This document shows positions 42,864 to 52,411 of a stretch of DNA of 64,000 nt, one piece after another. This DNA comes from JAHIVN01 sp018816645 (GTDB lineage: Bacteria; Patescibacteriota; Dojkabacteria; JAHIVN01): assembly GCA_043816305.1 (NCBI GenBank), contig JBDRHZ010000023.1, positions 1 to 64,000 on the forward strand, given 5' to 3'. The position numbers and the translations under genes are program-made. Each line of letters starts with the position of its first letter. Position 1 is the stretch's first letter. The notes under the pieces are model-generated. The model did no database searches. It was given only the letters and a program-made list of their open reading frames with translations, and was not told the DNA's origin.

Positions 42864-44441
42864 ATGACAAAAAAGAAAGAAACCAAAAAAGAATATAATC
42901 TTGTCAGGCCACCAGTAGTAACGTTTCTGGGACACGTAGATCATGGCAAAACTTCAATTCTTGATGCCATCCGAGGGACAAGGCTTCAGGTATGTGAAGC
43001 TGGTGGCATCACGCAAAATATTCGTGCTCATCAGATAGAATACAAAGCAAAGACAGGAACAGCATACAAGATAACTTTCATAGATACCCCGGGACACGAG
43101 GCATTCTCAGAAATGCGATCGCGAGGAGCAAATGTCACCGATATTGTTGTACTTGTCGTTGCTGTTGATGACGGCGTCAAGCCTCAAACAAAAGAAGCTA
43201 TTTCATTTGCAAAAGAATCCAAGGTCCCAATTATTGTTGCTATAAACAAAGTAGACTTGAAGGGTCATGACCTAGCAAAGATAAAAAGAGAACTTTCAAC
43301 TGCAGGTGTACAGGCAGAAGACCTGGGAGGTAATGTAATGTTTGTTAAAGTTTCCGCAAAGAAAAAAACCGGACTGGATCAGCTAATTGAAACAATACTG
43401 CTTGTCGCCGAAATGCAGGAATTAAAAATGCAAAAGCCTAAAGAAGGTATTGCTGAAGCGGTCGTTCTAGAATCAACTACAGACAAATCACAAGGACCAA
43501 TCAGCCTTTGTCTTGTCAAGTCTGGGGAAATAAGCATCGGAAATTATGTGGGGTGGGAAGATAAATGTGCGACGATAAGAGCCCTCAAGAATGAAACTTT
43601 CTGCAGTCAGGAGAAAGCTCAAGTGTCTGATCCTGTGTGGATATCCGGCTTTCAAAAAGAAATCCCTATAGGCGTCAAACTTGTTTTTTATCCAAACCAA
43701 TCAGATGTTAAAGCGATAAAGAATGAGGCCAGTGAAACTCCGGATGAAGAGAAAGAACTAAGCGAAGTACTGGATGAAGATATCCTGTCGCAACTGCTTG
43801 AGGCAAAAACTGATGAAGACGACATAATAGAACTAAACATTGTTATAAAATCAGAAAGCCAGGGAACTCTTGAAGTTGCACTCAAAGAGCTGCAAAAGGT
43901 TTCCTCAGATGACGTTGCGATTAAAATTCTCCACTCAGGAACAGGCGAAATTACAGAAGATGACATCCTGAAGGCAAAGAACGCTAAAGGAATAGTGATA
44001 GGATTCAAATCAAAAATTGCAAGTAAAAATCAGAAAATTGCAAAACAAGAAAAGGTATTGGTCAGGAATTATGAAATCATTTACGAGTTAATCGATGAAG
44101 TAGCTGACGTTTTAGAAAGCATGAAAGAACCTGTAGAAATTGAGGTTGAGATAGCTAGAGCAAAGGTCCTCAAAACATTTGAACTTTCAAACGGATCTAT
44201 GATTGCAGGCTGTAAAGTTTTGAAAGGTACAATTCTAAAGGGCTACCGCTGCTATGCAGAAAGGTTATCGGATAAAGAAAAAGCTCGTGTTGGAGAAGGG
44301 AAAATTACTTCCATAAGACATAATAAAGATGAAGTGAAGGAAACTCATAAAGGCTCAGAATGCGGGATTTTGCTTGAGCCACAAATTGACCTCGAAAAAG
44401 ATGACGAGATAGTTTGTTTTAAAATTGAAAAATCTCAATAG
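42864..44441 (+). CDS. infB: Translation initiation factor IF-2 (short form)
   Basis: A 525-residue GTPase that brings initiator tRNA to the 30S subunit. It starts almost directly at the G domain: GHVDHGKTS (G1), GGITQNIRA (G2), DTPGHEAF (G3), NKVD (G4). Domains II, III (IELNIVIKSESQGTLEVALKEL) and C2 (LKGYRCYAERLSDKEKARVGEGKITSIRHNKDEVKE...) follow. The N-terminal extension of most bacterial IF-2 proteins is absent, as is usual in reduced genomes. A DHH-like gene lies downstream in place of the usual rbfA/nrnA. Confidence 0.96.
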   Translation: MTKKKETKKEYNLVRPPVVTFLGHVDHGKTSILDAIRGTRLQVCEAGGITQNIRAHQIEYKAKTGTAYKITFIDTPGHEAFSEMRSRGANVTDIVVLVVAVDDGVKPQTKEAISFAKESKVPIIVAINKVDLKGHDLAKIKRELSTAGVQAEDLGGNVMFVKVSAKKKTGLDQLIETILLVAEMQELKMQKPKEGIAEAVVLESTTDKSQGPISLCLVKSGEISIGNYVGWEDKCATIRALKNETFCSQEKAQVSDPVWISGFQKEIPIGVKLVFYPNQSDVKAIKNEASETPDEEKELSEVLDEDILSQLLEAKTDEDDIIELNIVIKSESQGTLEVALKELQKVSSDDVAIKILHSGTGEITEDDILKAKNAKGIVIGFKSKIASKNQKIAKQEKVLVRNYEIIYELIDEVADVLESMKEPVEIEVEIARAKVLKTFELSNGSMIAGCKVLKGTILKGYRCYAERLSDKEKARVGEGKITSIRHNKDEVKETHKGSECGILLEPQIDLEKDDEIVCFKIEKSQ

Positions 44442-44654
44442 CCGTGTGGTACAGGAATTTGAATAGCTAAGTACACTTTTCAATTATTATTCTTATCATT
44501 CGCCACTGCGTAACGCTTAGCGGGACTGCGTTAAGCTAGCACTTCAAACCAAGGAACAAGCGGAACAGGCTTAACTTGACTTTTCGGCCTAAATAAGGCA
44601 TTATTACAGATAGACCTGTACTTTTCTGCCCCAGTTATCAAATTTTAAGATTCC

Positions 44655-45944
44655 ATGTTGAAGGACATTGTTAAATCAGCAAAAAACATTCTTATTCTCC
44701 TTCCTGAAGCATTCTGCTTTGATACAGTATGCGCAGCGTATGGCTTGGCTCAGACACTACTTGAGCAAAAGTTTAAGGTAACTATCGGATCTTCTAGAGA
44801 AATTCCCAAAGAGTTTGAGAGAATTCTCAACAAGCCTGCAATTCAAAAAACTAATGAGCTTCAAAAAAAAGAAGTAATCCTAAGTCTTAATCTCAGAAAA
44901 GGCACAGTCGAATCTGTAAAGTGGAGAGAAGCTGCTGACAGAATCCAATTTGTCATTACTCCAGAGGTTGGTGATTTCGAGTATAACGATGTAGATCTAG
45001 AAACAACAGGGGGCATATATGACCTATTTATCACGATAGGAAGCAGTACGTTGGAATCGCTTGGCCAGATCTTCTCAAAGAATCCTGAGGCTTATGCTGA
45101 TGTCAAAATCGTAAATATTGACATAAACCCCAAGAATACAAAGTACGGAAACGTGCAAGTAATAAGAGAATCAAAGTCACTTTCAAACTTGACCCTCGAG
45201 TTAATAGAAGAAAACGGCTGGGAAGTTAACAAGGATGTGATACAAACGTTATTTCAAGGAATTTTCTGGTCGAATGAAGGGTTCCGAAAAGATAATGATC
45301 TGGAACAGGCTGTTAAGACTCTAGTCTCGAGGAACTTAAGTCTGGTTGAAGTGGTATCGGGAATGTTTGACTCAATTTCGGTTGCAGAACTCCGCTATCT
45401 AGGAAAGATAATATCAAATCTCAAAATATTTTCAGATGACTTAGTCGTATCCAGGATACCAGCAAAAGACATACAGGGCGTAAACCTAGATAGAATTCTT
45501 TATCCTGAAATCAATATTGTTTCTCGGGTTAAGGGTCAAAGAGCCGTAATTATCCTATCAGAATATGAGCCTCAGAAAATGCAGGTTCGCATTTACTCGA
45601 AACAAGTTGATGTTTTTCAATTGTTTGCCGAATTCTCACCAGTAGGTAACTCGCAAAGAGTGTTGTTCCAGCTCGATGGAAATCTTGACGAATCCGAGAA
45701 GAAGTTATTAGAGAAATTCAGTCGTCCCTCAATTACTGATACTAAATTACCTGAAGCCAAGAAAGAGCCGATCAGCATACCAGATACCGATAAGCAAAAA
45801 TCAAAACCCGAGCCGCTAAAAAAAGCCGCAAGACTTCCACAGGCTATCGAAGCCCCTCCGATAACACCTATGCAGCCTCAACAAGCAGGACCTTTCCCTT
45901 CACAAGTCCCAACCCAGCCTCTTCAGCCAAGTCAATGGAGATAA
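44655..45944 (+). CDS. Degenerate DHH-phosphoesterase-like protein with Pro/Gln-rich tail
   Basis: A 429-residue protein. The N-terminal third resembles NrnA/DHH proteins in layout (ILILLPEAFCFDTVCAAYGLAQTLLEQKFKVTIGSS, then DLFITIGSS). The DHH motif position reads NIDINP instead of xxDHHxxN, and most catalytic His/Asp residues are missing, so phosphoesterase activity is unlikely. A DHHA1-like region may follow (about 265-350). The last 60 residues are Pro/Gln/Lys-rich and disordered. The location right after infB matches nrnA in many bacteria. The assignment is inferred from fold pattern and context. Confidence 0.55.
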   Translation: MLKDIVKSAKNILILLPEAFCFDTVCAAYGLAQTLLEQKFKVTIGSSREIPKEFERILNKPAIQKTNELQKKEVILSLNLRKGTVESVKWREAADRIQFVITPEVGDFEYNDVDLETTGGIYDLFITIGSSTLESLGQIFSKNPEAYADVKIVNIDINPKNTKYGNVQVIRESKSLSNLTLELIEENGWEVNKDVIQTLFQGIFWSNEGFRKDNDLEQAVKTLVSRNLSLVEVVSGMFDSISVAELRYLGKIISNLKIFSDDLVVSRIPAKDIQGVNLDRILYPEINIVSRVKGQRAVIILSEYEPQKMQVRIYSKQVDVFQLFAEFSPVGNSQRVLFQLDGNLDESEKKLLEKFSRPSITDTKLPEAKKEPISIPDTDKQKSKPEPLKKAARLPQAIEAPPITPMQPQQAGPFPSQVPTQPLQPSQWR

Positions 45945-46022
45945 CAAAGAAATGTAAATGTTAAGTTCAGAATAAAATAAGTGGATTAAGCCTCCTACTG
46001 ATTTAAAAAAGTTTGAAAGAAC

Positions 46023-48254
46023 CTACTCTACCGGTTCTTCCTCAGAATTTTTTCCTCCTCTGAGAAATTCTTCCGCATCGAAGACCAGTATTTTTCTAGG
46101 CTTGCTGCCCTCCTGATCACCGACAACGCCAACTTTATATAGCTCATCGAGCAGGCGTGCTGCTCTATTATAACCAATACTCAGTTTCCGCTGTAACAGT
46201 GAAGCCGAACCTTTTTTGGCACTGCAGACTATTCTCACAGCATCTGCAAAATGCTCATCGTCTGAGAATTTGACCGATTCAACGGCAGATGGAGAAGCCC
46301 CTGGGTCAGTTTGTTTCTCAGTTACATCGGAAGCGTAATGTACTTCTTTTGCTTGAGACTTGATAAATCTTACTACTCTTCCAATCTCATCTTGAGAAAC
46401 CCAGATACCCTGTAGCCTATACGGCCTTGCTTTATCCGGTTCTTTAAAGAGCATATCACCTGCTCCAAGCAAAGTTTCGGCACCGGACTGATCGAGGATA
46501 ACCCTTGAGTCAACCTGCGTTGCTACACTCATACCAACTCTGCCGGGGATATTTGCTTTAATGAGTCCAGTCAACACATCAACCGAAGGTCTCTGCGTTG
46601 CAAGTAAAAGATGAAGTCCAGTTGCCCTGGCTTTTTGTGCAAGTTTGACAATTGCGATCTCTACTTCAGCACCGCAGGAAAGCATCAAATCTGCCATTTC
46701 GTCTATTATTATAATGATATAAGGCATAGCTGAGTATCCCATTTTCTCGTTGTATCCAGCAATATTCCTCACTTTCGCCAGACGGAAAATCGTGTAACGC
46801 TTCTCCATTTCAAGGATCGCCCACTTGAGAGAGTTGAGCACTTTCTGCATATCTGTTATGACTGGAGTCAACAGATGCGGGATTCCATCATAGTCTGAGA
46901 GCTCAACCTGTTTTGGATCTACCATGATCATTCTCACTTCGTCAGGAGTTCTTTTCATCAAAAAGCTTATGATAAATCCATTCGTCAGAACTGATTTACC
47001 AGAGCCGGTAGCTCCAGCGATCAATAGATGAGGCATTTTCTGTAAATCAGAAACAACATTTTTTCCATTGATCCGCTTTCCCACACAGACCGGAAGAAGC
47101 ATATGATTATCCTTCATCTCAACTGATTCCATGAGTTCACGTATAGAAACTGTCTCCCGCTTTGAGTTTGGTATCTCGATTCCTATATAACTTGTTCCTG
47201 GGATTGGGGCCTCTATTCTGACCGCACCTGTGGGTGCAGCTAGCGCCAGCGCAAGATCAGTTTTGAGGTTTGAGATTTTCGCGGCCCTTTGTCCGAGGGC
47301 AAGATTTACAGCATATTGGGAAACAGTAGGTCCGACCAATGCGTCTACGACTTTTGCCTTTACACCAAAGCTCTGTAAAGTCTGCTCTATAATGTCCGCA
47401 TTTTTCTGTACATTTCCGTCCTGCTTGGAACTTTTCACTGCTGGAGACAGGAGGCTTGTCGGAGGAAGCTTCCAACTCTTGTAGTTCAAGGATTTGTTTA
47501 CAAGAGCCCCCTCGAGAACTTCTTCCCTTATGTTCACTTTTGCCTTGACGGCCGACTGATCTCTATTGGGTTCGGATTCCTCTTTTGCCTCATTCTCTCG
47601 ATTCTCTTCCTCTGCCGCCTTAGCTGCATCATCTTTCCTGAAATCCCCTACCATCTTTTCCTCGCCTGCCGTTCCTTCCGTCTTATCTGCATCAGCTTCC
47701 TTATGTTCTTTTACTTTTTGGTTGACCCCTTTGATCGCATCTATAATTTTCTTGATCGCGGTAAATATTTGCTGAATCATTTGTCCTATAGACACTCCGA
47801 AAGTTAGAGAAGCGGCAACTACCAAAAGAAAGAAAATGATGATGATGGAACCCTCATGAGCAAAAATGTCGATCAAGTATTTGTGAGCAAATTCGTAACC
47901 CAGCACTCCTCCGCCTTCGCCTCTACTTGCAAGTTCAAACCCCTCATCAAGATCAATTAAGTAATGCAGCAAAGCTGAAGTGCCGATAAACGCTAATACT
48001 TGTCCAACAAGCGAGCTCGTTTTTGAAAGAATGTATTCGACCCTGAACATTCTGAGTGAAAGATTTGAAAAAAAGATAAACCCTACGATGGTTGCTCCCC
48101 CAAAAAATTTCTTTATAAAGTCTAACCCCGGTGAATCTACGAAATAGCTGAGAGCAAACAGCGATGCTACGATTAGACTAAGAATACCGATAACATTCTT
48201 TGTTTCATCGCTTTTTATTGTTATGTGTTTACTTCGGCCTCTTCTTCTAGCCAT
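46023..48254 (-). CDS. ftsK: DNA translocase FtsK/SpoIIIE
   Basis: A 743-residue chromosome-segregation motor. The N-terminal region has about four TM helices (25-175), then a short charged linker (about 185-265), much shorter than in E. coli. The motor domain has Walker A GATGSGKSVLT (about 412-422), IIIIDEMADLML (Walker B) and LLLATQRPSVDVLTGLIKANIPGRVGM. A C-terminal gamma winged helix (about 665-740, ASLLQRKLSIGYNRAARLLDELYKVGVVG) recognises oriented DNA sequences. It is transcribed divergently from the dockerin gene cluster. Confidence 0.96.
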   Translation of the reverse strand: MARRRGRSKHITIKSDETKNVIGILSLIVASLFALSYFVDSPGLDFIKKFFGGATIVGFIFFSNLSLRMFRVEYILSKTSSLVGQVLAFIGTSALLHYLIDLDEGFELASRGEGGGVLGYEFAHKYLIDIFAHEGSIIIIFFLLVVAASLTFGVSIGQMIQQIFTAIKKIIDAIKGVNQKVKEHKEADADKTEGTAGEEKMVGDFRKDDAAKAAEEENRENEAKEESEPNRDQSAVKAKVNIREEVLEGALVNKSLNYKSWKLPPTSLLSPAVKSSKQDGNVQKNADIIEQTLQSFGVKAKVVDALVGPTVSQYAVNLALGQRAAKISNLKTDLALALAAPTGAVRIEAPIPGTSYIGIEIPNSKRETVSIRELMESVEMKDNHMLLPVCVGKRINGKNVVSDLQKMPHLLIAGATGSGKSVLTNGFIISFLMKRTPDEVRMIMVDPKQVELSDYDGIPHLLTPVITDMQKVLNSLKWAILEMEKRYTIFRLAKVRNIAGYNEKMGYSAMPYIIIIIDEMADLMLSCGAEVEIAIVKLAQKARATGLHLLLATQRPSVDVLTGLIKANIPGRVGMSVATQVDSRVILDQSGAETLLGAGDMLFKEPDKARPYRLQGIWVSQDEIGRVVRFIKSQAKEVHYASDVTEKQTDPGASPSAVESVKFSDDEHFADAVRIVCSAKKGSASLLQRKLSIGYNRAARLLDELYKVGVVGDQEGSKPRKILVFDAEEFLRGGKNSEEEPVE

Positions 48255-48391
48255 ATCAACTTGAAATATAAAATCAACATTACCGGCTAATAATAGCAGT
48301 AAATCGAATCATAGACAAGAAAAGAAATAAGAAAAAAGATATTGTAAAAGAATCATATTTGCACTATTATATAATATATTCTGAAAATACT

Positions 48392-50749
48392 ATGAACAAA
48401 TTCAAAAAAATTATCCCAGCCGTTTTTATCGTATTTGGTATGACGATTACTGCCTTGACTGCATACTACATCCAGTATCAGCAGGAACTTCGTTCGAGTG
48501 CAGCAATCCCCGAGACGATATATGTTCGGCAGACTTGTGACCCGACAGATCCGGAATGCGCTGTTACTGTAAACGATGCCTTGGGCCGGGTTCACGACGG
48601 ATGGACTATTCAGATAGAAATTCCGGTATATGATGATATGGCTATCATAAGTCCTGACTATTTGAATCCGGATCTTTTAGACGATAATCCTCATGAATTT
48701 ACTATCAGGGGAAAAGGAGTAGATCAGACTACATGGAAAATGACTCTCGAAGGTGTTGGAAACGGACATACAGTTCACATAGAGAGATTAAATAAAATAA
48801 CCATAAATTTTAAGGATATTACCTTTGACAGTGACACTTTTGTCAACAGCACTATCCACATATACGGACATAACACAAATGGAGGACAGGATCCCAACCC
48901 AAATACCGACTGCACTTTCAATTTTGAGAACATAAAGGTCTTGAATAGCAAAGCTGCCGGAATATACTTCAGCGGAGAAAATTCCGGAAGTGTTAAAAGC
49001 TCCTACTTTTCGAACAACGAATGGCCGGGTGTTTCAGTACATGGGAATGGAAAGGTCACAATTGAAGACAGTAAATTCGAGAATCATCAACATCAGGGTA
49101 TCGATGCCAGGGATAATGCTTTTGTCGCTATAAAGACAAGTGAATTCTCAGGAAATAATATTAAAGAAGAAGATTACACAAAAGGTGCAATTTATTTCTA
49201 TCAAAATTCCGAGGGAAGTATATTATCAAATAAAATCCAGAATAATGCATTTGGTATAATTCTTAGTGGTGACTCCAAGGTACAAATTACAGATAATATT
49301 ATCAAAAGCAATCACAAATGTGGAATATACATAACTTCTAATTCGAATGTAGGCATTGTAGGGAATCAGATATCTGAGAATACTGATTTTGGAGTACAGG
49401 GGGATGGAAATGTATTGGCTGTAATAAAAAACAACCTTGTGTACAATAATACAAAAACTGGTATTAAAATTTTTGACAATACTATTACCCAATTAATTAA
49501 TAATAATGCAGTGGGTAACGGAGGACACGGGATAGACTTGCTTGATAATGTCAAAGGCACAGTCCTCAATAACATAAGTGCTTTCAATGAAGAAGGTGGT
49601 ATCAGGGCAGCTACACAAAGCAACTTTACGAGCCTTGAATACAACCTCGCTTTCGGGAATGCTGGAGGCGACTGGAACAATTTCTCCGACTGGCCGCCGG
49701 CTACAAATTTGACAGTTGATCCAAAATTTGTTAATCAGAATGATTATCATCTCCAGACAGGTTCGCCTGCTATCGATGCAGGACACCCCGATGCTGATTA
49801 CAACGACCCTGACGGCTCGAAAAATGATATTGGTGCTTATGGAGGTCCGGGTGCCTGCAATCTAGATCCTGATCTTCCAGGTTGTTTAGCTGTCTGTACT
49901 CCCCAGTGTGATGGTAAAGAATGCGGCGATGACGGGTGCGGAGGAACTTGCCCTTTTGGATGTTCAAATGATCATGGCTCTACTCAATGCGATTCCGGTC
50001 TTTGCAATCCTACATGTGACGCTGACTGGGGTAACTGTGACGGCATCAATCCCAACGGCTGCGAAACTGATCTATTGAACTCAAACAGCCACTGCGGTCA
50101 GTGCGGTAATGCCTGTGGAGCTGGACAAACCTGTCAAACGGGCACTTGTGTAGATATCTCATGTACTACTGACGAAGAATGCAAGCCCGACTGTTCCGGA
50201 GTAAAGCGAGCACCATATATGTGTGACACAGCTCTCAGTATTTGTGTTTTTGGTGACCCGCTTGTCTGTGATAAAGAATGCGGTGCAGAATGTACTGCAG
50301 ATAGTGACTGTAGTGATGATAAAGTTTGTGATACAAGCAATTGTACCTGCAAGATTCCTCCAATGAAATGTGCCCAAAACAGTGACTGTGATGACGAGAA
50401 CGACTGTACGATAGATACTTGCAATATTCTCTCCGGTGTCTGCTCGAATACATCTCTGCCGGATGGTACTATCTGTTCCTCCTGCGAAGGGGACAACTGC
50501 AAGTGTGACGATGGTATCTGCAAAGAGCCTTCATCTGCCGATTGTTCTATAGCTGATATCTGGGGTGAGGAAAGTAAACCTGACGGCAAAGTCAGTGCTC
50601 ATGACCTCTCCCTCATACTTGCTAACTGGAAGTGGCAGAAGACTCCAAAGGATGTGCAGACTGACATCTGGGGAGAGGCTGATAAGCCGGATGGAATGGT
50701 AAACGCATATGACTTGTCAAAAGTTCTAGGCTGCTGGACGAAGCACTAA
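48392..50749 (+). CDS. Secreted beta-helix protein with Cys-rich modules and C-terminal dockerin-like pair
   Basis: 785 residues from the ATG at 48392 (the open frame extends 11 codons earlier). It has an N-terminal TM anchor (about 7-25) followed by QELRSSAA. A right-handed parallel beta-helix (about 90-460) is shown by repeated short N/G/I-rich rungs such as ITDNIIKSNHKCGIYI and SNVGIVGNQISEN. Cys-rich modules follow (about 490-705), including CGDDGCGGTC and CGQCGNACGAGQTC. The last 67 residues form two DIWG-xxx-KPDG repeats of dockerin type, ending LGCWTKH. It probably binds or cuts polysaccharide; no catalytic site could be identified. First gene of the cohesin/dockerin cluster. Confidence 0.8.
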   Translation: MNKFKKIIPAVFIVFGMTITALTAYYIQYQQELRSSAAIPETIYVRQTCDPTDPECAVTVNDALGRVHDGWTIQIEIPVYDDMAIISPDYLNPDLLDDNPHEFTIRGKGVDQTTWKMTLEGVGNGHTVHIERLNKITINFKDITFDSDTFVNSTIHIYGHNTNGGQDPNPNTDCTFNFENIKVLNSKAAGIYFSGENSGSVKSSYFSNNEWPGVSVHGNGKVTIEDSKFENHQHQGIDARDNAFVAIKTSEFSGNNIKEEDYTKGAIYFYQNSEGSILSNKIQNNAFGIILSGDSKVQITDNIIKSNHKCGIYITSNSNVGIVGNQISENTDFGVQGDGNVLAVIKNNLVYNNTKTGIKIFDNTITQLINNNAVGNGGHGIDLLDNVKGTVLNNISAFNEEGGIRAATQSNFTSLEYNLAFGNAGGDWNNFSDWPPATNLTVDPKFVNQNDYHLQTGSPAIDAGHPDADYNDPDGSKNDIGAYGGPGACNLDPDLPGCLAVCTPQCDGKECGDDGCGGTCPFGCSNDHGSTQCDSGLCNPTCDADWGNCDGINPNGCETDLLNSNSHCGQCGNACGAGQTCQTGTCVDISCTTDEECKPDCSGVKRAPYMCDTALSICVFGDPLVCDKECGAECTADSDCSDDKVCDTSNCTCKIPPMKCAQNSDCDDENDCTIDTCNILSGVCSNTSLPDGTICSSCEGDNCKCDDGICKEPSSADCSIADIWGEESKPDGKVSAHDLSLILANWKWQKTPKDVQTDIWGEADKPDGMVNAYDLSKVLGCWTKH

Positions 50750-50803
50750 TCTTCTAGTTGTAATGCTACTGGAAATATCCTATCATTTCTATCGTTAGTA
50801 TGT

Positions 50804-52354
50804 ATGATCCTGAAAAAACTGGGGAAAGTCATAATTATATTCACTATTGTTATTGGAACTAGCATATCGGTTTATTCTGTGATGTCTGACAAGAGCCTTG
50901 ACATTCGAGATAAGGCTGCAACAGATATTCCCTCAGTTGATTGTCCGTCAGGTAAAAAATGTGTTGCACTCATCATTGGGAAGATTGCTTACGAACAAGT
51001 ACAGCCTAGTATTGACCAGTTTATCAAAGATGCAGAAGCACGAGAAGAAATAAAAATCTTTCTTTTAAATGATAATTCCTACGAGAACTATACCCCTGAA
51101 CAAATTAGAGACGTTTTGATAGATTATTATAATAACAAGAGTATTCAAGGGGCAATACTTGTTGGAAGAATTCCCTATTCGCTTTGGGAAAATGGATGGG
51201 ATGAGAATAAGGGAGTCAATAGTTTCTTCTACGAAGATTTGGATGGAAGCTGGTATGATAATGACTCTGATGGTTATTATGACTATCATACTTGGGGAAC
51301 AAATGACGGTCCTGAAATTTGGGTCTCATGGATTTATCCTTCTGATGTTTCCCCTACTCAAAACACTAAGGATTTGACCTACTTCTTCTCCAAAACACAT
51401 GACTATTATACAGGAAACATCCAATACAATGAAAGGTCATTGATTATGCTTCACACTGACTGGTCCCAAGATATGGATTTTTATTACGAAAAAATTTCAG
51501 ATATTTATGGACCAGAAGTTGATACCAGGGGAGGGTTTGATTCCTCTGGGAACAGGATTGAAGTTGATGGGCTTGAATACCTTTCACTAATTAAAAATCC
51601 GTACCAGATGACGCTATTATATGTGCATGGCGACAATAACACTCATTATCCAAATATTAACCACATAAAAAAGGAAAAATTAGAACAAAATGGAGGCGGA
51701 TCAATAATCACATTTATTGGAGGCTGCCATACAGGAGATCTATTGGAATCTAAACAAGATATCCCTATCGCCGAGACTTATCTTTTCAGAATGCCAATTG
51801 GATTAGTTTCAACAGCAACTACTTGGTCATACGGCCCAGAAGAATTACAAGAGGTGACTGAGGCTCTAAATGAGAATATTAATTTTGCAGATGCATGGTT
51901 CAGTAAACAAACGTACCGAAACAATAGTACATTCTACAAAAAAAGATATGGTGATGATTTTGATCCAAACATTCATATGTTCGGAGAAATTCTTTTTGGG
52001 AACCCACTCATTAAGCTGAATGAACCGAGTTGCATTCCAAACTGCCAAGAGAAGACATGTGGGGATGATGGTTGCAGAGGAAACTGTGGTAACTGCATTT
52101 CAGATGAAATCTGTAGTGAAAATGTCTGTATTCCAAAGAAAACAACATGTTCTGTTGCGGATATATGGGGACCAAAAAAGAAGCCTGATAACAAAATTGA
52201 CGCATATGACCTTTCACTACTTCTCGCTAACTGGAAATGGAAGAAGTCTCCAAAAGATAAACAGGCTGATATCTGGGGAGCTGCTGATAAGCCTGATGCG
52301 AAAGTAAATTCTTACGATTTGTCAAAAGTATTAGGCTGCTGGACGAAACACTAA
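50804..52354 (+). CDS. Secreted C25 (gingipain-like) cysteine peptidase with C-terminal dockerin-like pair
   Basis: A 516-residue protein. It has an N-terminal TM (about 7-26), the motif SLDIRDKAA, then a caspase-fold catalytic domain (about 45-405). VHGDN carries the candidate catalytic His (H275) and FIGGCHTG the candidate nucleophile Cys (C308), as in C25 peptidases; AILVGRIPY and an acidic DNDSDGYYDY loop fit too. A Cys-rich linker (CGDDGCRGNCGNC) joins it to the dockerin-like pair (about 450-516), which is nearly identical to those of both neighbours. Specificity is unknown. Proposed to dock on cohesin proteins encoded downstream. Confidence 0.8.
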   Translation: MILKKLGKVIIIFTIVIGTSISVYSVMSDKSLDIRDKAATDIPSVDCPSGKKCVALIIGKIAYEQVQPSIDQFIKDAEAREEIKIFLLNDNSYENYTPEQIRDVLIDYYNNKSIQGAILVGRIPYSLWENGWDENKGVNSFFYEDLDGSWYDNDSDGYYDYHTWGTNDGPEIWVSWIYPSDVSPTQNTKDLTYFFSKTHDYYTGNIQYNERSLIMLHTDWSQDMDFYYEKISDIYGPEVDTRGGFDSSGNRIEVDGLEYLSLIKNPYQMTLLYVHGDNNTHYPNINHIKKEKLEQNGGGSIITFIGGCHTGDLLESKQDIPIAETYLFRMPIGLVSTATTWSYGPEELQEVTEALNENINFADAWFSKQTYRNNSTFYKKRYGDDFDPNIHMFGEILFGNPLIKLNEPSCIPNCQEKTCGDDGCRGNCGNCISDEICSENVCIPKKTTCSVADIWGPKKKPDNKIDAYDLSLLLANWKWKKSPKDKQADIWGAADKPDAKVNSYDLSKVLGCWTKH

Positions 52355-52411
52355 AGCCAGTTGTAAAACCTCTGGAAATATTCTATTATTCAATAGATCA
52401 GAAAGATAATC

